Positions 50,323-61,797 are shown, counted from the first letter of the stretch. The stretch: 64,000 nt of DNA from Ascidia mentula (GCA_947561715.1 OX387202.1:9623001-9687000); one strand, 5' to 3'. The notes: generated by a model not told the origin, from the sequence alone. Program-made: numbers and translations.

Positions 50323-50338
50323 TTTAATACCCATAATT

Positions 50339-50461
50339 TTTTTTTTTTTTTTTTGACCGCACCGGGATTTGAACTCAGGATATCCTGGGCACGAATCCCG
50401 ATCAGGTTTTTTTCTTGGTATATGGGTCGGGGGCTTGACCAATGCTGCCAATCACCCGCCC
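50339..50461 (-). mobile_element. tRNA-derived SINE with target duplication
   Basis: Read on the minus strand: GGGCGGGTGATTGGCAGCATTGGTC (start, A-box-like), then B-box-like GAGTTCAAATCCCGG, then a poly(A) tail seen as the T run 50339-50355. A 16-base target duplication TTTAATACCCATAATT flanks it at 50323-50338 and 50462-50477. The SINE is very short (123 bp) and looks recent because the duplication is exact. Confidence 0.85.
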
Positions 50462-50498
50462 TTTAATACCCATAATTCAAAATTTCAAATGAAAAATA

Positions 50499-50827
50499 GT
50501 ACTCTAGCTCCACCACACGGATGCTTTTAATATAGTCCTCTAGCTCCATCACACGAATGCTATTTAATCTAGTCCTCTAGCTCCACCAGACGGATGCTTT
50601 TAATATAGTCCTCTAGCTCCATCACACGAATGTTATTTAATCTAGTCCTCTAGCTCCACCAGGCGGATGCTATTTAAACTAGTCCTCTAGCTCCACCAAG
50701 TGCATGCAATTTAATCTAGTCCTCTAGCTCCACCAGACGGATGCTATTTAAAATAGTCCTCTAGCTCCACCACACGGACGCTATTTAAACTAGTCCTCTA
50801 GCTCACCAAACGCATGCTATTTAATCT
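50499..50827. repeat. Minisatellite, about nine 36-38-base units
   Basis: The unit is close to TAGTCCTCTAGCTCCACCA followed by CACGGATGCTATTTAATC. The first four units alternate between a CACACGGATGCTTTTAATA form and a TCACACGAATG.TATTTAATC form, showing a higher-order dimer. Later units are more mixed. A lone partial unit ATAGTCCTCTAG recurs at about 50890 after an unrelated insertion. Confidence 0.9.
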
Positions 50828-50830
50828 CAC

Positions 50831-50879
50831 ACGACCAGATATGACGACATCAAAGTCAAAATCCACCAGCTGGCTGGCT
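50831..50879. repeat. Copied fragment of the seven-pass gene
   Basis: 50831-50875 is identical over 45 bases to 45107-45151, inside the first membrane segment of the seven-pass protein gene. With one mismatch the match runs to 50879. It sits between the minisatellite and its lone partial unit, in the same orientation as the source. Confidence 0.92.
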
Positions 50880-51773
50880 GACTATAGAAAATAGTCCTCT
50901 AGTATCGTTATCATTCTGAGCGAGAAAGCTTTGCAATAAAATTTTTACATGTCCAATTGAAAGAAAGTTATTTTCCGATATATTCTTGGAAGTAAAAGTA
51001 ATCGTCATCCAGTGTTCGCTATGAGTTTCAAGTACAAAATTTTTCGCATGTGTAAAAACCTTGTGTATTTCTACTTCTCTTTATTCTTGGTTTAAAATTG
51101 TTTTAACACTATCCAAATCTTCAAAACCGGACATGACAATTCTCTATCCTATACACTCACAATTACTGCACGCCGCTTGCTGGCAATTGCCAGTTACTGC
51201 GCGTATGGAGCTGCGCCTTCAACTACGTCACATATTTTTTGTCGCTTTGCTTTGATTTCGTTAACAACGGTCAAAACACAACTTCATCTCCAGTATGTCA
51301 AAACACCGCCACCTTTTTATGCTACTTTTTCACCATTTTTTTTTAAATTATGGTAAGTTTACTGTGCAATTATTTTTGATTTCAAAGAGAGAAAAATGCT
51401 ATGCCTGCGTTGTGTATTATGAAAAGAAATAAAAATTAACTCCACTTTGCTCCGAAATGCTTTTATCGAAAAAATCCTGTTTCCAACACTCTTTAAACAA
51501 CTTTTCACATTTTTTTGTATTTATTTTTCTTCAATTTATATTTTTCTCCGTAATTCATCGCATGATCAATATCCGATGCATTTGAGTCACTTTTCTGAAA
51601 ATTAATGATAATTGAGAAAGATAAAAAACTAATCGGTTGTTATTCATAAGAAGCTTAACCCTGTGTGTTTAATCATTTCCAAAGAAAGAAAAAAGGTGAA
51701 TTTTTAATCACATTTCCAAAATATGTTCATGTTCTTCCATCGCTAAATGAAAATAACCAAAACTTACGTCATT
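50880..51773. other. Intergenic, no gene seen
   Basis: AT-rich flank 3' of the small peptide gene; no repeat or coding signal recognised beyond the partial minisatellite unit near 50890. Confidence 0.4.
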
Positions 51774-52026
51774 TTACTCAAATTCGTCGGTAAATTCTTC
51801 AAAGATGTCGTTGGATTCAAGTTCTGCAAAATTATTGCAAAAGTTAATCGGAATAAATTATCAGCCAACAGACCAACCAACCTTGGTCACCAACCCGACG
51901 CCAAAATGTGATTTGTCTGCGGATGCGACGATACCAAGTCAAGGGATTGATGCGAAAAGACTCCGCTATTTCAGACGACATAAGGACGAGTCCAAGAAGT
52001 AGAGCGACTAGCAAGAGCTTGTTCAT
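51774..52026 (-). CDS. Small secreted cationic peptide precursor, candidate antimicrobial peptide
   Basis: Two exons, 51882-52026 and 51774-51823, separated by a 58-base intron (AAG|GTTGGT donor, TTTTGCAG acceptor). They join in phase to 64 residues. Residues 1-22 are a signal peptide (MNKLLLVALLLGLVLMSS, then EIAES). Residues 23-45 are strongly cationic and aromatic (SFRINPLTWYRRIRRQITFW, then RRVG) with eight Arg and no acidic residue. The last part is acidic (ELESNDIFEEFTDEFE). Signal, cationic core and anionic C-terminal extension is the known layout of ascidian haemocyte antimicrobial precursors such as clavanins and the Ciona Ci-MAM/Ci-PAP peptides. Sequence identity to any of them was not established. 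The core has no Cys. Expected to be stored or secreted by haemocytes; activity is inferred. Confidence 0.72.
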
Positions 52027-52437
52027 CTTAAAATGACGACAAATGAAACAAAAAATAGTTTACATTTTTACTTGTGACATAAACACTCTTACCTTGTTTT
52101 ATCTTAGCACGCAAAGCAACTGATGGCTTGGGAACAAGAATAACTTACTGTTTAATAGCGGAGTTAACATATGGTTGGAAGTAATCGTGCTTTCCTTTTC
52201 GCAGGGAAAGGTTGAGTCACTTTTTTCACAAAAAATCTCATGGGATGAATAGTTTGTTCAGGTCTTTGGTGAAAACATTTGCACACAAACAATCGGCTTT
52301 TTCACAACAATATATTCGTTGGCGCATGTATCTAGGTTGGGATGAAATTGTCTTGCACTTATTTCCATACGCATGTTTCGTGTTTAATGACACAATATAC
52401 TAAACAGGACAAGAAAAAATTTCTTTTTTACCCTCGG
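52027..52437. other. Upstream flank of the small peptide gene
   Basis: Unique sequence between the peptide gene and the left edge of the segmental duplication. No core promoter element was recognised. Confidence 0.35.
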
Positions 52438-52599
52438 ATAAATAATAAAAAAATAGTTGATATAGAAATGAATATAAAAAATTTGTGTATTCTGCAATGT
52501 TTGGTGCCTCTGCCTCTAGCACGTTAGTTGACAAACGGTGTCAACGTTCCCCCTTTTTTTCTTTTTCTTACGTGCCCCTGCGTGTTTCAGTGTGATTCA

Positions 52600-52695
52600 C
52601 TTGTTGCGTTATACCTGATGAAGTCTCGCCGCATGGCAGACGAAACGTCGTAAAAATACAGTAGGTTTATGCCAAAAGATCAGTACATTTTTAAG
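52600..52695 (+). repeat. Hammerhead-ribozyme-like motif (copy in duplication 1)
   Basis: CTGATGA at 52615-52621, stem II GTCT-C-GCC, loop GCAT, GGC-AGAC (52623-52641), GAAA at 52642-52645, then CGTC. Stem I can form between ATAC before the first box and GTA after GTC. The 3' flank TTATGCCAAAAGATCAG is related to the arms of the 46478 element. Confidence 0.6.
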
Positions 52696-54019
52696 CTAAA
52701 AAATATTTGTTGGCTCCCAAATGCTTGTATGCGCGTTGCCGTTTAAGATACGACCTCACTCAAAACACAAGGTGTACATTTTCTGGTGCCGAACGTATGT
52801 ATGATGTGTGTATGGTAGTGAGCCCTACTTTGTAATGGTATTTCCTTTTCTTATTCCAGAAGTTGGATTAATTTGTTTGGACTAATATCGAACCAAACAA
52901 TGGAAATAAGCATTATGTCATACAATTAAATATTTAACAATTTAACCATGCTCGTCACGGACCCATAGGCAATCTCATTTAGGAAAAAACTGTATTTCAA
53001 ATTAACACCACAAACATTAAAACGTTGAACTCCGAGTTGAAATATGTCCTTATATTTCCCCTTGAAAAGCATCATCGTACTATAAGACATTGATAATGTA
53101 TTCTAAAGCGAAATATATTTGTCGTAGGAAACTATTCTTTGTTTTCTATTTAAATAAAGATAATTTTAGTGCCAATTGTTGAGCTTCTGCTGCAAATGTT
53201 TCTGCGGTAAAATTGTATGTTTTATTGTGTGCAGTGTAATTGGTATAAAAACTGATGATTGAAAAGGCGAGTTTTTGTGCCTCTGTGGTCCCACAATAGT
53301 ACGGTGAGGACCGTTGTATTTTTGATTTTTCTAAATTTTCGTGTTTGCTAATTCTACGCCTGCTTATGTAGACAAACAGCCTGTTTACATAAGTGACACC
53401 CTCCACTAGCCCGCTCCTGACTGTTTTTGCTTGTTAGAATAATGTTTCCGTTCGCCCAGAGTCCTAAGCGTTTTAGAACCGTTGTTGACTGCTATAATTC
53501 CCCACCTCATCCAAAGAATCACACCCACACGACTGTCAAAAAGACAGCGCAACAGAATAGTAAATGTACCGAATAAAGTTAGTTTGTGTATTGTGTGTGA
53601 GAGGTATAGTTTGCATGCAGTTATCCATTACGAACAGATGTGTGCTCATCGTTAAACAGGAAATTCGTCAATACAGGAAGAAGTAATTGATCACGTTTTG
53701 CGATCTTACCGAACTCACGGATATTATGTTAACATATGGATCCGTGACTCGATAACCGTTATGGTTTTATAGGTCGTTGTGCTGAGTGAACGGAGATATT
53801 GAAGATTGCTTTGATCAATGAAAGAGATTGTAACAATTTGTAGAATAAAGAGCATTTAACAAAGCTCCCAATAAATTATTTCCTTTCTAAAAAATTACGC
53901 TTTAAAGCAACAAAATGTTCCCATTTAAAAGTTGTTTCTAAACTGTTCTTGGCACAACAAACGATTTTAGAGATATTCCACAGCATTATAAACAGCAAAT
54001 AATGCTGCAGAGTTTTGTG

Positions 54020-55530
54020 ATCAGAAAACAGAAAATGAAATACGGCCATAAATATCATTGAAATAAAGAAAACCACGTTTGTTTACAATATCAGTAAAAC
54101 GGCGTTTTTTTAACTCAGCATTTGTTTGCATGATGGGATCCATCCTCATATGTTCAATCTCACCTTGCACGCCAAGACTTATTAGGCTACGCGATGCAAG
54201 AAGTATCAGAGCCAGGCGAGACGTACGGCCATATTTGTTTTTCATGTCAACAACCTAACAACCATTTTTTTCAACAGACTCTCGGGATTTGATATCAACT
54301 ACGCTGGTAATGGTAGTGTTTTACCAGCGCCATCGATCGCCCTGTTTGAAATCTGAGAAATTTTCTGTTCGCCATGCGGAACGGTGTGCATTCCACCTCG
54401 TGCTAATTTTTCTTTTTTATGTTTGCAGAATTTTAACAACACATAAACAGTAATTTATTTTGTTGACATTTTAGTTTCATTGCTGTAACATGGAATACCA
54501 GCAGGATCGTTTTTATCGAAGAAAGGCTAAATTCGGTAAATTTTGTACTTTTGTCACATATTTTTATCGTGGTCTTCTTACCGCCTTTAGCGTCAGGTAA
54601 TATGATATCTATGACCGCTTCAAGGTGTAGAGACATGAGACTATGTATGTGTGGCAGCAACGCGAAGCACTTGTTTGAACACTCCCTGTTGGTGGTTTTT
54701 CCGGTTTTAATAAAGGCATATATACCCTATTGGTATAAGCAGGTCCTATGAGCCTCGAGGAAGATAAACGTTGCACTATGGGTGTGTTTAAACCTGACCA
54801 ACCGCAATAAATATATCACTACCCGCCATCTTTCTCGGTTGACGTTTACTATTTCTGCTTATTTAAAAGTTTATTTGCATTTTATCACTGAGCAAAGAAA
54901 CGCACCATCGTCGTATATACAGAGTAATGCCGGTGCTGCTGTACCTTTTGATTTGCCGATAATGATGTACAAATATGCGAGTAACTTTGGTTTGCGACGT
55001 TACGATAAAGTAATTTTTTGCCTAATGACACAGTTTGCCTACACCCTCTTTTTTATTTGATCCATTCGGTATCTTCAATATGAGGAAAGCTTCCTTTAAA
55101 AATAAATTCGTTTTCTGATGCGACTTCCTTGCATGACGTAACAGTGATCGCCGGCACTTTTATTGCATTTTTTTACGTTATAAGTTGTCGCAGAACCGAA
55201 AAACAACCAATGAACTCTAAAGCTTTTATTGAATGAAATATTGAAAACCGCCTTATCGCTCCTAGTTTTGTTGACAGTGATTTGATTTCATGTTGATCTA
55301 AACTATGCCCAAGAAAATCCATAGTGGTTTTGCCGAATTGATATTTCCGTAGATTAAGAACCAAAGAGTTTTCTGAAATGATGCACAGGTGAATTGGACT
55401 CGCATTGAGGTCTTGAAATGTTCCAGGTTTTATTATGAGCGTCCTAAAAGAGTTTGAAAACGCATGCAATGCGACGAGAAACAGGCGAGAAAAGGCACAC
55501 TGCACGCTTCGGTGCACGTTATTCAAGGCA
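54020..55530 (-). mobile_element. Ty3/Gypsy retrotransposon fossil, pol part (copy 1)
   Basis: Broken fragment on the minus strand, in element order. Reverse transcriptase lies at about 55173-55526 (DFLGHSLD preceded by a LNLRKYQFGK block). An integrase-like block is at about 54433-54660 (VIDIILPDAKGG then KICDKSTKFTEF), and a more distal integrase-like piece at about 54021-54245. Several breaks; no LTR pair was recognised. It pre-dates the segmental duplication because the same relic is in copy 2. Confidence 0.6.
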
Positions 55531-55578
55531 CATTCAACGTGGTCGCCATAACAGTTTGATTTTTATCACGTGATATTC

Positions 55579-56289
55579 TTAATCACGCCTAACTAATAAA
55601 TAATTACAGATATACACTTCACTAACTCCTTTAGAACGAAAATAAGATGACGTATGATCACGTTTTTCAAGTAATTTAATTTTAAATTTGGAGCCAAACA
55701 TTTCATTCAAGATATCATTTTCAATAGGGTGAGGTACTCCATCATATTTTTCACCGTCGTAGAAGAAAACGTTCAACAGAATTTTACCTTCTGTTTTTAC
55801 CAAACTGCTCAGAACTTCGGCATGCTTGATTCTGCTTCCTACACTGATTGAACCAAATGCGGCCCTGTCCCAAACTGCATCAAACGATCCAAACATATCC
55901 TTTTGTGCTTCATTCATATCTCCTTGGTACAAAGTGATTGCAAGCTCGTTTGCTTGGAAAATAGTAAATGGAATACCAGGATCTGTTCGTTTCAAGAATG
56001 TAAGGGAATTTTCTTCAAAAAAATCCACACAAGCTTTTTCTGAACAATCCAAACCAACAACTTCATGACCCTTTTCAGCCAAATATTTCATATCAACTGA
56101 TTTTCCGCATAAAGGAACAAACACTCTCCCCTTGGATGGCAAAAGTTTGTCTTCGTGCTGGAGCAGGTCGCGATTTACGGACGATTCGTGCCACACTGTG
56201 TCTTTGGTTTGATAGTAGTTGTCCCATTTTTCATTACTCCAGTTTCTTCTTTGCGAAGTCATTTTACTACAACTGATTAACAGAGGCAC
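55579..56289 (-). CDS. TPMT: Thiopurine S-methyltransferase-like protein, copy 1
   Basis: A single uninterrupted frame of 236 residues (human TPMT 245). The second Met (residue 10, MTSQRRNW) is an equally plausible start. The class I SAM-binding motif is RVFVPLCGKSVDMKYLAEKG, followed by HEVVGLDCSEKA. The post-motif FDAVWDRAAFGSI corresponds to the TPMT block that reads WDRGAL in human. The C-terminal part has NVFFYDGEKYDGVPHPI. TPMT-family enzymes transfer a methyl group from S-adenosylmethionine to thiols or related small molecules in the cytosol; the substrate here is unknown. The vertebrate gene is multi-exon, so the absence of introns suggests a retrocopy or lineage-specific loss. The frame is fully open in both duplicates with only ten residue differences, which argues that both are functional. 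Confidence 0.87.
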   Translation of the reverse strand: MPLLISCSKMTSQRRNWSNEKWDNYYQTKDTVWHESSVNRDLLQHEDKLLPSKGRVFVPLCGKSVDMKYLAEKGHEVVGLDCSEKACVDFFEENSLTFLKRTDPGIPFTIFQANELAITLYQGDMNEAQKDMFGSFDAVWDRAAFGSISVGSRIKHAEVLSSLVKTEGKILLNVFFYDGEKYDGVPHPIENDILNEMFGSKFKIKLLEKRDHTSSYFRSKGVSEVYICNYLLVRRD

Positions 56290-57811
56290 AGAATGCAGTT
56301 TAATATTAACGTACTGATTTGCAGCTCACTATAAAAAAACAACATTATCAGCTGTTGATCAATCTTTGTTGGTAATTTATCAATTCCCTACATGTAAGCG
56401 TGACACTTCCTCCCACTACACGATGCTCTAAGTATTGGCTGTGGAGAGGTTTCAGTTGCCAACGTGACTGATTTCGAAATAACGTCTTTATAAATGTTGG
56501 CTGGAAGTGCTTCTAATTTATATTCGGTTATTAGGTCATATTTCATTTACGTGATTACGCAGTAATGTGACATTGTGTCGCACTCTTGGATCTACTTTCA
56601 TTGTTGATATATGGTCAGGCGTTGATGTAACTCGAGTTTGGTCGTTTGGTTGCTAAGAATGTCCCACATGTTCGTGACATAATGGGAGGAAGTTGTACTA
56701 GTACGCAACGTGGTTTGATCGATGACGACTTGGCTTGTTGTGGTAACAGTTCTGTAGAAGTTCTTTGTTGGATGTGCATTTCACGCTTATTTCAACTGTT
56801 GAGAGTAACTTTCGTTGCGAGCATTGCTTGCAAGCCCTGTAGGCATGCATTTCAACAGATCTCTATTTACATGAACTTGTATTCCTAAAAAGTTAGCCCC
56901 CGATTTCCGTGCAATTTTATGTTGCAAAACAGAACAAATCCGTATTATAAGGTTCACAGGCTTCGCAGGTGAACCTTTTATATTGGCATTGCAGCCAAGC
57001 TGGATCAGCCATTTTTCTCGACAAGTCGGTGCGAGTGCGAGATCAAGCTCTCGGTGAAGTTTTAATTTCGATCCTGGGCTAAATAGCCTATTGCTCTATC
57101 AACTTCCGTGGTTTCACGGGGTATCCTGCTTGTTATGCGAAAACAAGGTATTACTTCTGCGTTATCCGTATAAGGTAAGTAGCATTATAGGATAACAAAC
57201 ATTCTTGTTTTAAACACAAACATCAATGAAAAGTTATGCCCGATTTTTGACAATATACATCTTAATATCCAGTCATTACCGTTGTGGGTGAATGTTGTAA
57301 TATATTCAATTAACATTTTTGAAACAATCCTGCCATTCGCGAAGTTAAGTCCGATTAAATTGTTGACCGTCTGAGGAGTTGCCTGGTTTATCATTGGCCG
57401 TTAAAAAGGCCCAATATAGTGTATAACACATCATCGGCCGTAGCTAACTCAGATGTTCTATTTTGTGGCACGCAAAATCATTTGCAAACTCCACATGTCT
57501 CTTCTGCCCAAATGTCAAAACGATAAGACGCTTCTCCAGTGATTAGAAATCGATTCTACAACAAACGCCTAAGTTACTGCAAGATAAGCAAAAGTTTGTT
57601 CTGTGCAGATACCAAAATTTTCCGTTAACTTATCACTTACCAAGACACAAACTAATAGATTATAGCAGAGCCACACAGTGCAATTCACTGAGAGAGGTTC
57701 ATTGCAGACAAAATCAACCTGATACTTTCTATGTGGCGGCTGGTCATTCTCTAAACGTGCATTGTTTGAAACGTCGTTTCCTGATGCTGTTCCGAACGTG
57801 ATTTCCGCTGT

Positions 57812-58659
57812 ATTTTGTTGCACGTCTTCCTGTTAGTGCGCTTCGTTATACGGTATGTTATTGGTTCTGTGGGCGGTTGAAATGACGGTGCTTTTTTGTC
57901 AGCTAATGTTATGGGCAGTTTTAACACACTTTTCTCAATAACGAAAGTCCTTGCAGTGATAAAAATGAAAAACTAAGTTTTTGTGTATGGGGTACATAAA
58001 ATCTGACCTCGTTTTTATGCTTCCATGTTTCCAACGAAACACCATTCAAAAAAATGCAGGGTAGTTTAATGTAGAACCAACACATATGTCAATGTTATGT
58101 TCAATGTCAACTTGTCTCCATTATTCTAATTGTTTCCAACCATGTTTATGGCGGTTCAAAGGTATATTTGGAGCAACTACAAAAAGTGAATGAATTTCGC
58201 TGTAAGGCAGGGCGAAACCAAGAAGGGACGATCTCCTCCTTCAAACATGTTATTACACTGAAAATATCACTGCAGAGTCAGATAACAGAGTTGTCATTAA
58301 ATTGATTTTTGTTGTTCAGTAGTGTGCTTTGTTTGTCACACGTCTGTATGTGACCGAAATCGTCATTAGCGCGTTACGACGTCACAGTGACATATTTTTG
58401 TGTGATGTGAAACTTTTTTACGACGTCGCGTTTCTTCTCCTATGTAAACAATGCAGTTTTTCGACATGAGCACCTTGCGTGATGTCAATTTCACCACAGC
58501 GAAAACAGTTTGGTCGCCGCTACGTTTTGTGCAGTTTTCTACATTTTTTTGTTGACGTAGAACCGAAAAACGTTTGATATATGTTTGTTGTAGATGTACC
58601 TTTAGTTTTACGCACAGTTACCATGACCGTTTCTAATGCACTTTTAGTGTAGTTCTTGT
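57812..58659. other. Spacer between the two duplication copies
   Basis: No gene. 58370-58640 contains the dispersed repeat also present at 2755-3070. Confidence 0.5.
58370..58640. repeat. Dispersed repeat, second copy
   Basis: Shares with 2755-3070 the ordered blocks CTTG.(T/G)TGA.GT.AATTT, GCCGCTACNTTT...GTTTTCTAC and ATATGTTTGTTGNNGATGTACCT. Diverged; class unknown. Confidence 0.5.
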
Positions 58660-58824
58660 ATAAATAATAAAAAAATATTTAATATAGAAATGAGTACAAA
58701 AAATTTGTGTCTTTTGCAATGTTTGGTGCCTCTGCCTCTAGCACGTTAGTTGACAAGCGGTGTCAACGTTCCCCCTTTTTTCTTTTTCTTTCATCCCCCT
58801 GCGTGTTTCAGTGTGATTCAATTG

Positions 58825-58925
58825 TTGCGTTATACCTGATGAAGTCTCGCCGCATGGCAGACGAAACATCGTAAAAATACAGTTCGTTTATGCCAGAAGA
58901 TCAGTACATTTTTAAGTTAAAAAAT
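58825..58925 (+). repeat. Hammerhead-ribozyme-like motif (copy in duplication 2)
   Basis: CTGATGA at 58836-58842, the same stem II as copy 1, and GAAA at 58863-58866 followed by CATC instead of CGTC. The 3' flank TTATGCCAGAAGATCAG is closer to the 46478 element than copy 1's is. Confidence 0.6.
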
Positions 58926-60239
58926 ATTTGTTGGCTCCCAAATGCTTGTATGGCGCGTTGTCGTTTAAGATACGACCTCACTCAAAACACAAGGTGTCCA
59001 TTTTCTGGTGCCGAACGTGTGTATGTGTGTGTGGTAGTGAGCCCTACTTTGTAATGGTATTTCCTTTTCTTTTTTCAGAAGTTGAAATTTTTGTTTGGAC
59101 AAAAAACGAACCAAATAATGAAAATAAGCAATTTGTCACACAATTAGATATTAAACAATATAACCATGCTCGTCACGGACCCATAGGCAATCTCATTTAG
59201 GAAAAAACTGTATTTCAAATTAACACCACAAACATTAAAATGTTGAACTCCGAGTTGAATATGTCTTTATATATATTTCCCTTTAAAAGGCATCTTCGTA
59301 CACAAGAATAAGACACTGATGATGTATTTTAAAGCGATATGTATTTGTCGTGGGAAACTATTGTTTGTTTTCTATTTAAATATTTTTTAGTAATTTTAGT
59401 GTCAATTGTTGGGTTTCTGCTGCAAATGTTTCTGCGGTAAAATTGTATGTTTTATTGTGTGCAGTGTAATTTGTTTAAAGTGATAAAAACTGATGATTGA
59501 AAAGGCCCGTTTTTGTGCCTCTGTGGTCCCACAATAGTACGGTGAGGACCGTTGTATTTTTGATTTTTCTAAATTTTCGTGTTTGCTAATTCTACGTCTG
59601 CTTATGTAGACAAACAGCCTGTTTACATAAGTGACACCCTCCACTAGCCCCCTTCTGACTGCTTTTGCTTGTTAGAATAATGTTTCCGTTCGCCCAGAGT
59701 CCTAAGCGTTTTAGAACCGTTGTTGACTACTAGAATTCCCCACCTCATGCAAAGAATCACGCCCACACGACTGTCAAAAAGACAGCGCAACAGTATCGTA
59801 AATGAACCGAATAAAATTAGTTCGTGTATTGTATGTGAGAGGCATAGTTTGCAAGCAGTTATCCATTACGAACAGATGTGTGCTCATCGTTAAACAGGAA
59901 ACTTGTCCATACAGGAAGAAGTAATTGATCACGTTTTGCGATCTTACCGAACTCACGGATATTATGTTAACATATGGGTCCGTGACTCGCTATAACTGTT
60001 ATCGTTTTATAGGTCGTTGTACGGAGTGAACGGAGATATTTAAGATTGCTTTGATCAATGAAAGAGATTGTTATAATTTGTTGAATAAAGAGCATTTTAC
60101 AAAAGTATCAGCACAATAGCTCCCAACAAAATAATTTCTTTCTAAAAAATTATGCTTTAAAGCACCAAAATGTTCCCATTCAAACAGATGTTTCTAAACT
60201 GTTCTTGGCACAACAAACAATTTTAGAGATATTCAAAAG

Positions 60240-61755
60240 CATTATGAAAAGCAAAAAATGCTGCAGAGTTTTTATGATCAGAAAACATTAAATGAAATAC
60301 GGCCATAAATATCATTGAAATAAAGAAAACCACTTTACTGTTTGTTTACAATATCAGTAAAACGGCTTATTTTTAACTCAGCATTTATCTGCATGATGGG
60401 ACCCATCCTTACATGTTCAATCTCACCTTGCAAGCCAAGACTTATTAGGCTACGCGATGCAAGAAGTATCAGAGCCAGGCGAGACGTACGGCCATATTTG
60501 TTTTTCATGTCAACAACCTAACAACCACTTTCTTCAAAAGACTCTCGGGATTTGATATCAATTACGCTGGTAATGGTAGTGTTTTACCGGCGCCATCGAT
60601 CGCCCTGTTTGAAATCTGAGAAATTTTCTGTTCTCCATACGGAACGGTGTGCATTCCACCTTGTGCTAATTTTTCTTTTTTATGTTTGCAGAATTTTAAC
60701 AACACATAAACAGTAATTTATTTTGTTGACATTTTAGTTTCATTGCTGTAACATGGAATACCAGCAGGATCGTTTTTATCGAAGAAAGGCTAAATTCGGT
60801 AGATTTTGTACTTTTGTTGCATATTTTTATCGTGGTCTTCTTACCGCCTTTAGCGTCCGCTAATATGATATCTATGACCGCTTCTGGGTGTGGAGACATG
60901 AGACTATGTGTGTGTGGCAGCAACGCGAAGCACTTGTTTGAACACTACCTGTTGGTGGTTTTTACGATTTTAATAAAGGCATATATACCTTATTGGTATA
61001 AGCAGGACCTAAGAGCCTCAAGGAAGATAAACGTTGCACTATGGGTGTGTTTAAACCTCAATAAATATATTTCCGCAATAAATATATCACTACCCGCCAT
61101 CTCTCTCGGTTGCACGTTTACTACTTCTGCTCATTCAAAAGTTAATTTGCATTTTATCACTGAGCAAAGAAACGCACCATCGTCGTATATACAGAGTAAT
61201 GCCGGTGCTGCTGTACCTTTTGATTTGCCGATAATGATGTACAAATATGCGTGTAACTTTGGTTTGCGACGTTACGATAAAGTATTTTTTTGCCTAATGA
61301 CACAGTTTACCTACACCATCTTAAATTCGTTTTCTGATGCGACTTCCTTGCATGACGTAACAGTGATCGCCGGCACTTTTGTTGCATTTTTCTACTTTAT
61401 AAGTTGTCGCAGAGCCGAAAAACAACCAATGAACTCTAAAGCTTTTAATGAATGAGACATTGAAAACCGCCTAATCGCTTCTACTTTTGTTGACAGTTAT
61501 TTGATTTTATGTTGATCTAGACTATGCCCAAGAAAATCCATAGTGGTTTTGCCGAATTGATGTTTCCGTAGATTAAGAGCCAAAGAGTTTTCAGAAATGA
61601 TGCACAGATGAATTGGACTCGCATTGAGATCCTGAAATGTTCCAGCTTTTATTATGAGCGCCTCTAAAAGAGTTTAACAACGCATGCAAAGCGACGAGAA
61701 ACACGCGAGAAAAGGCACACTGCACGCTTCGGTGCACATTATCATGGCACATTCA
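60240..61755 (-). mobile_element. Ty3/Gypsy retrotransposon fossil, pol part (copy 2)
   Basis: Counterpart of the relic at 54020-55530, duplicated with its surroundings. The integrase-like block lies at about 60696-60923 and the reverse-transcriptase part at about 61400-61755. Broken at several points. A long frame on the opposite strand here (60814-61455) is antisense to it. Confidence 0.55.
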
Positions 61756-61797
61756 ACGCGGTCGCCATAACAGTTTGATTTTCATCACGTAAGATTC

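Larger units (their letters stand above)
52438..57811. repeat. Tandem segmental duplication, copy 1
   Basis: Similarity to copy 2 begins at ATAAATAATAAAAAAATA (52438 and 58660) and continues through small indels to 57811, which matches the window end at 64000. The offset is about 6.2 kb throughout. The unit contains the hammerhead-like repeat, a Ty3/Gypsy fossil and a TPMT-like gene in the same order and orientation. Confidence 0.93.

Noticed and set aside
60814-61455. 213-codon ORF on the plus strand
   Set aside because: It is antisense to the Gypsy fossil, is not open through the matching part of duplication copy 1, and has no recognisable domain.
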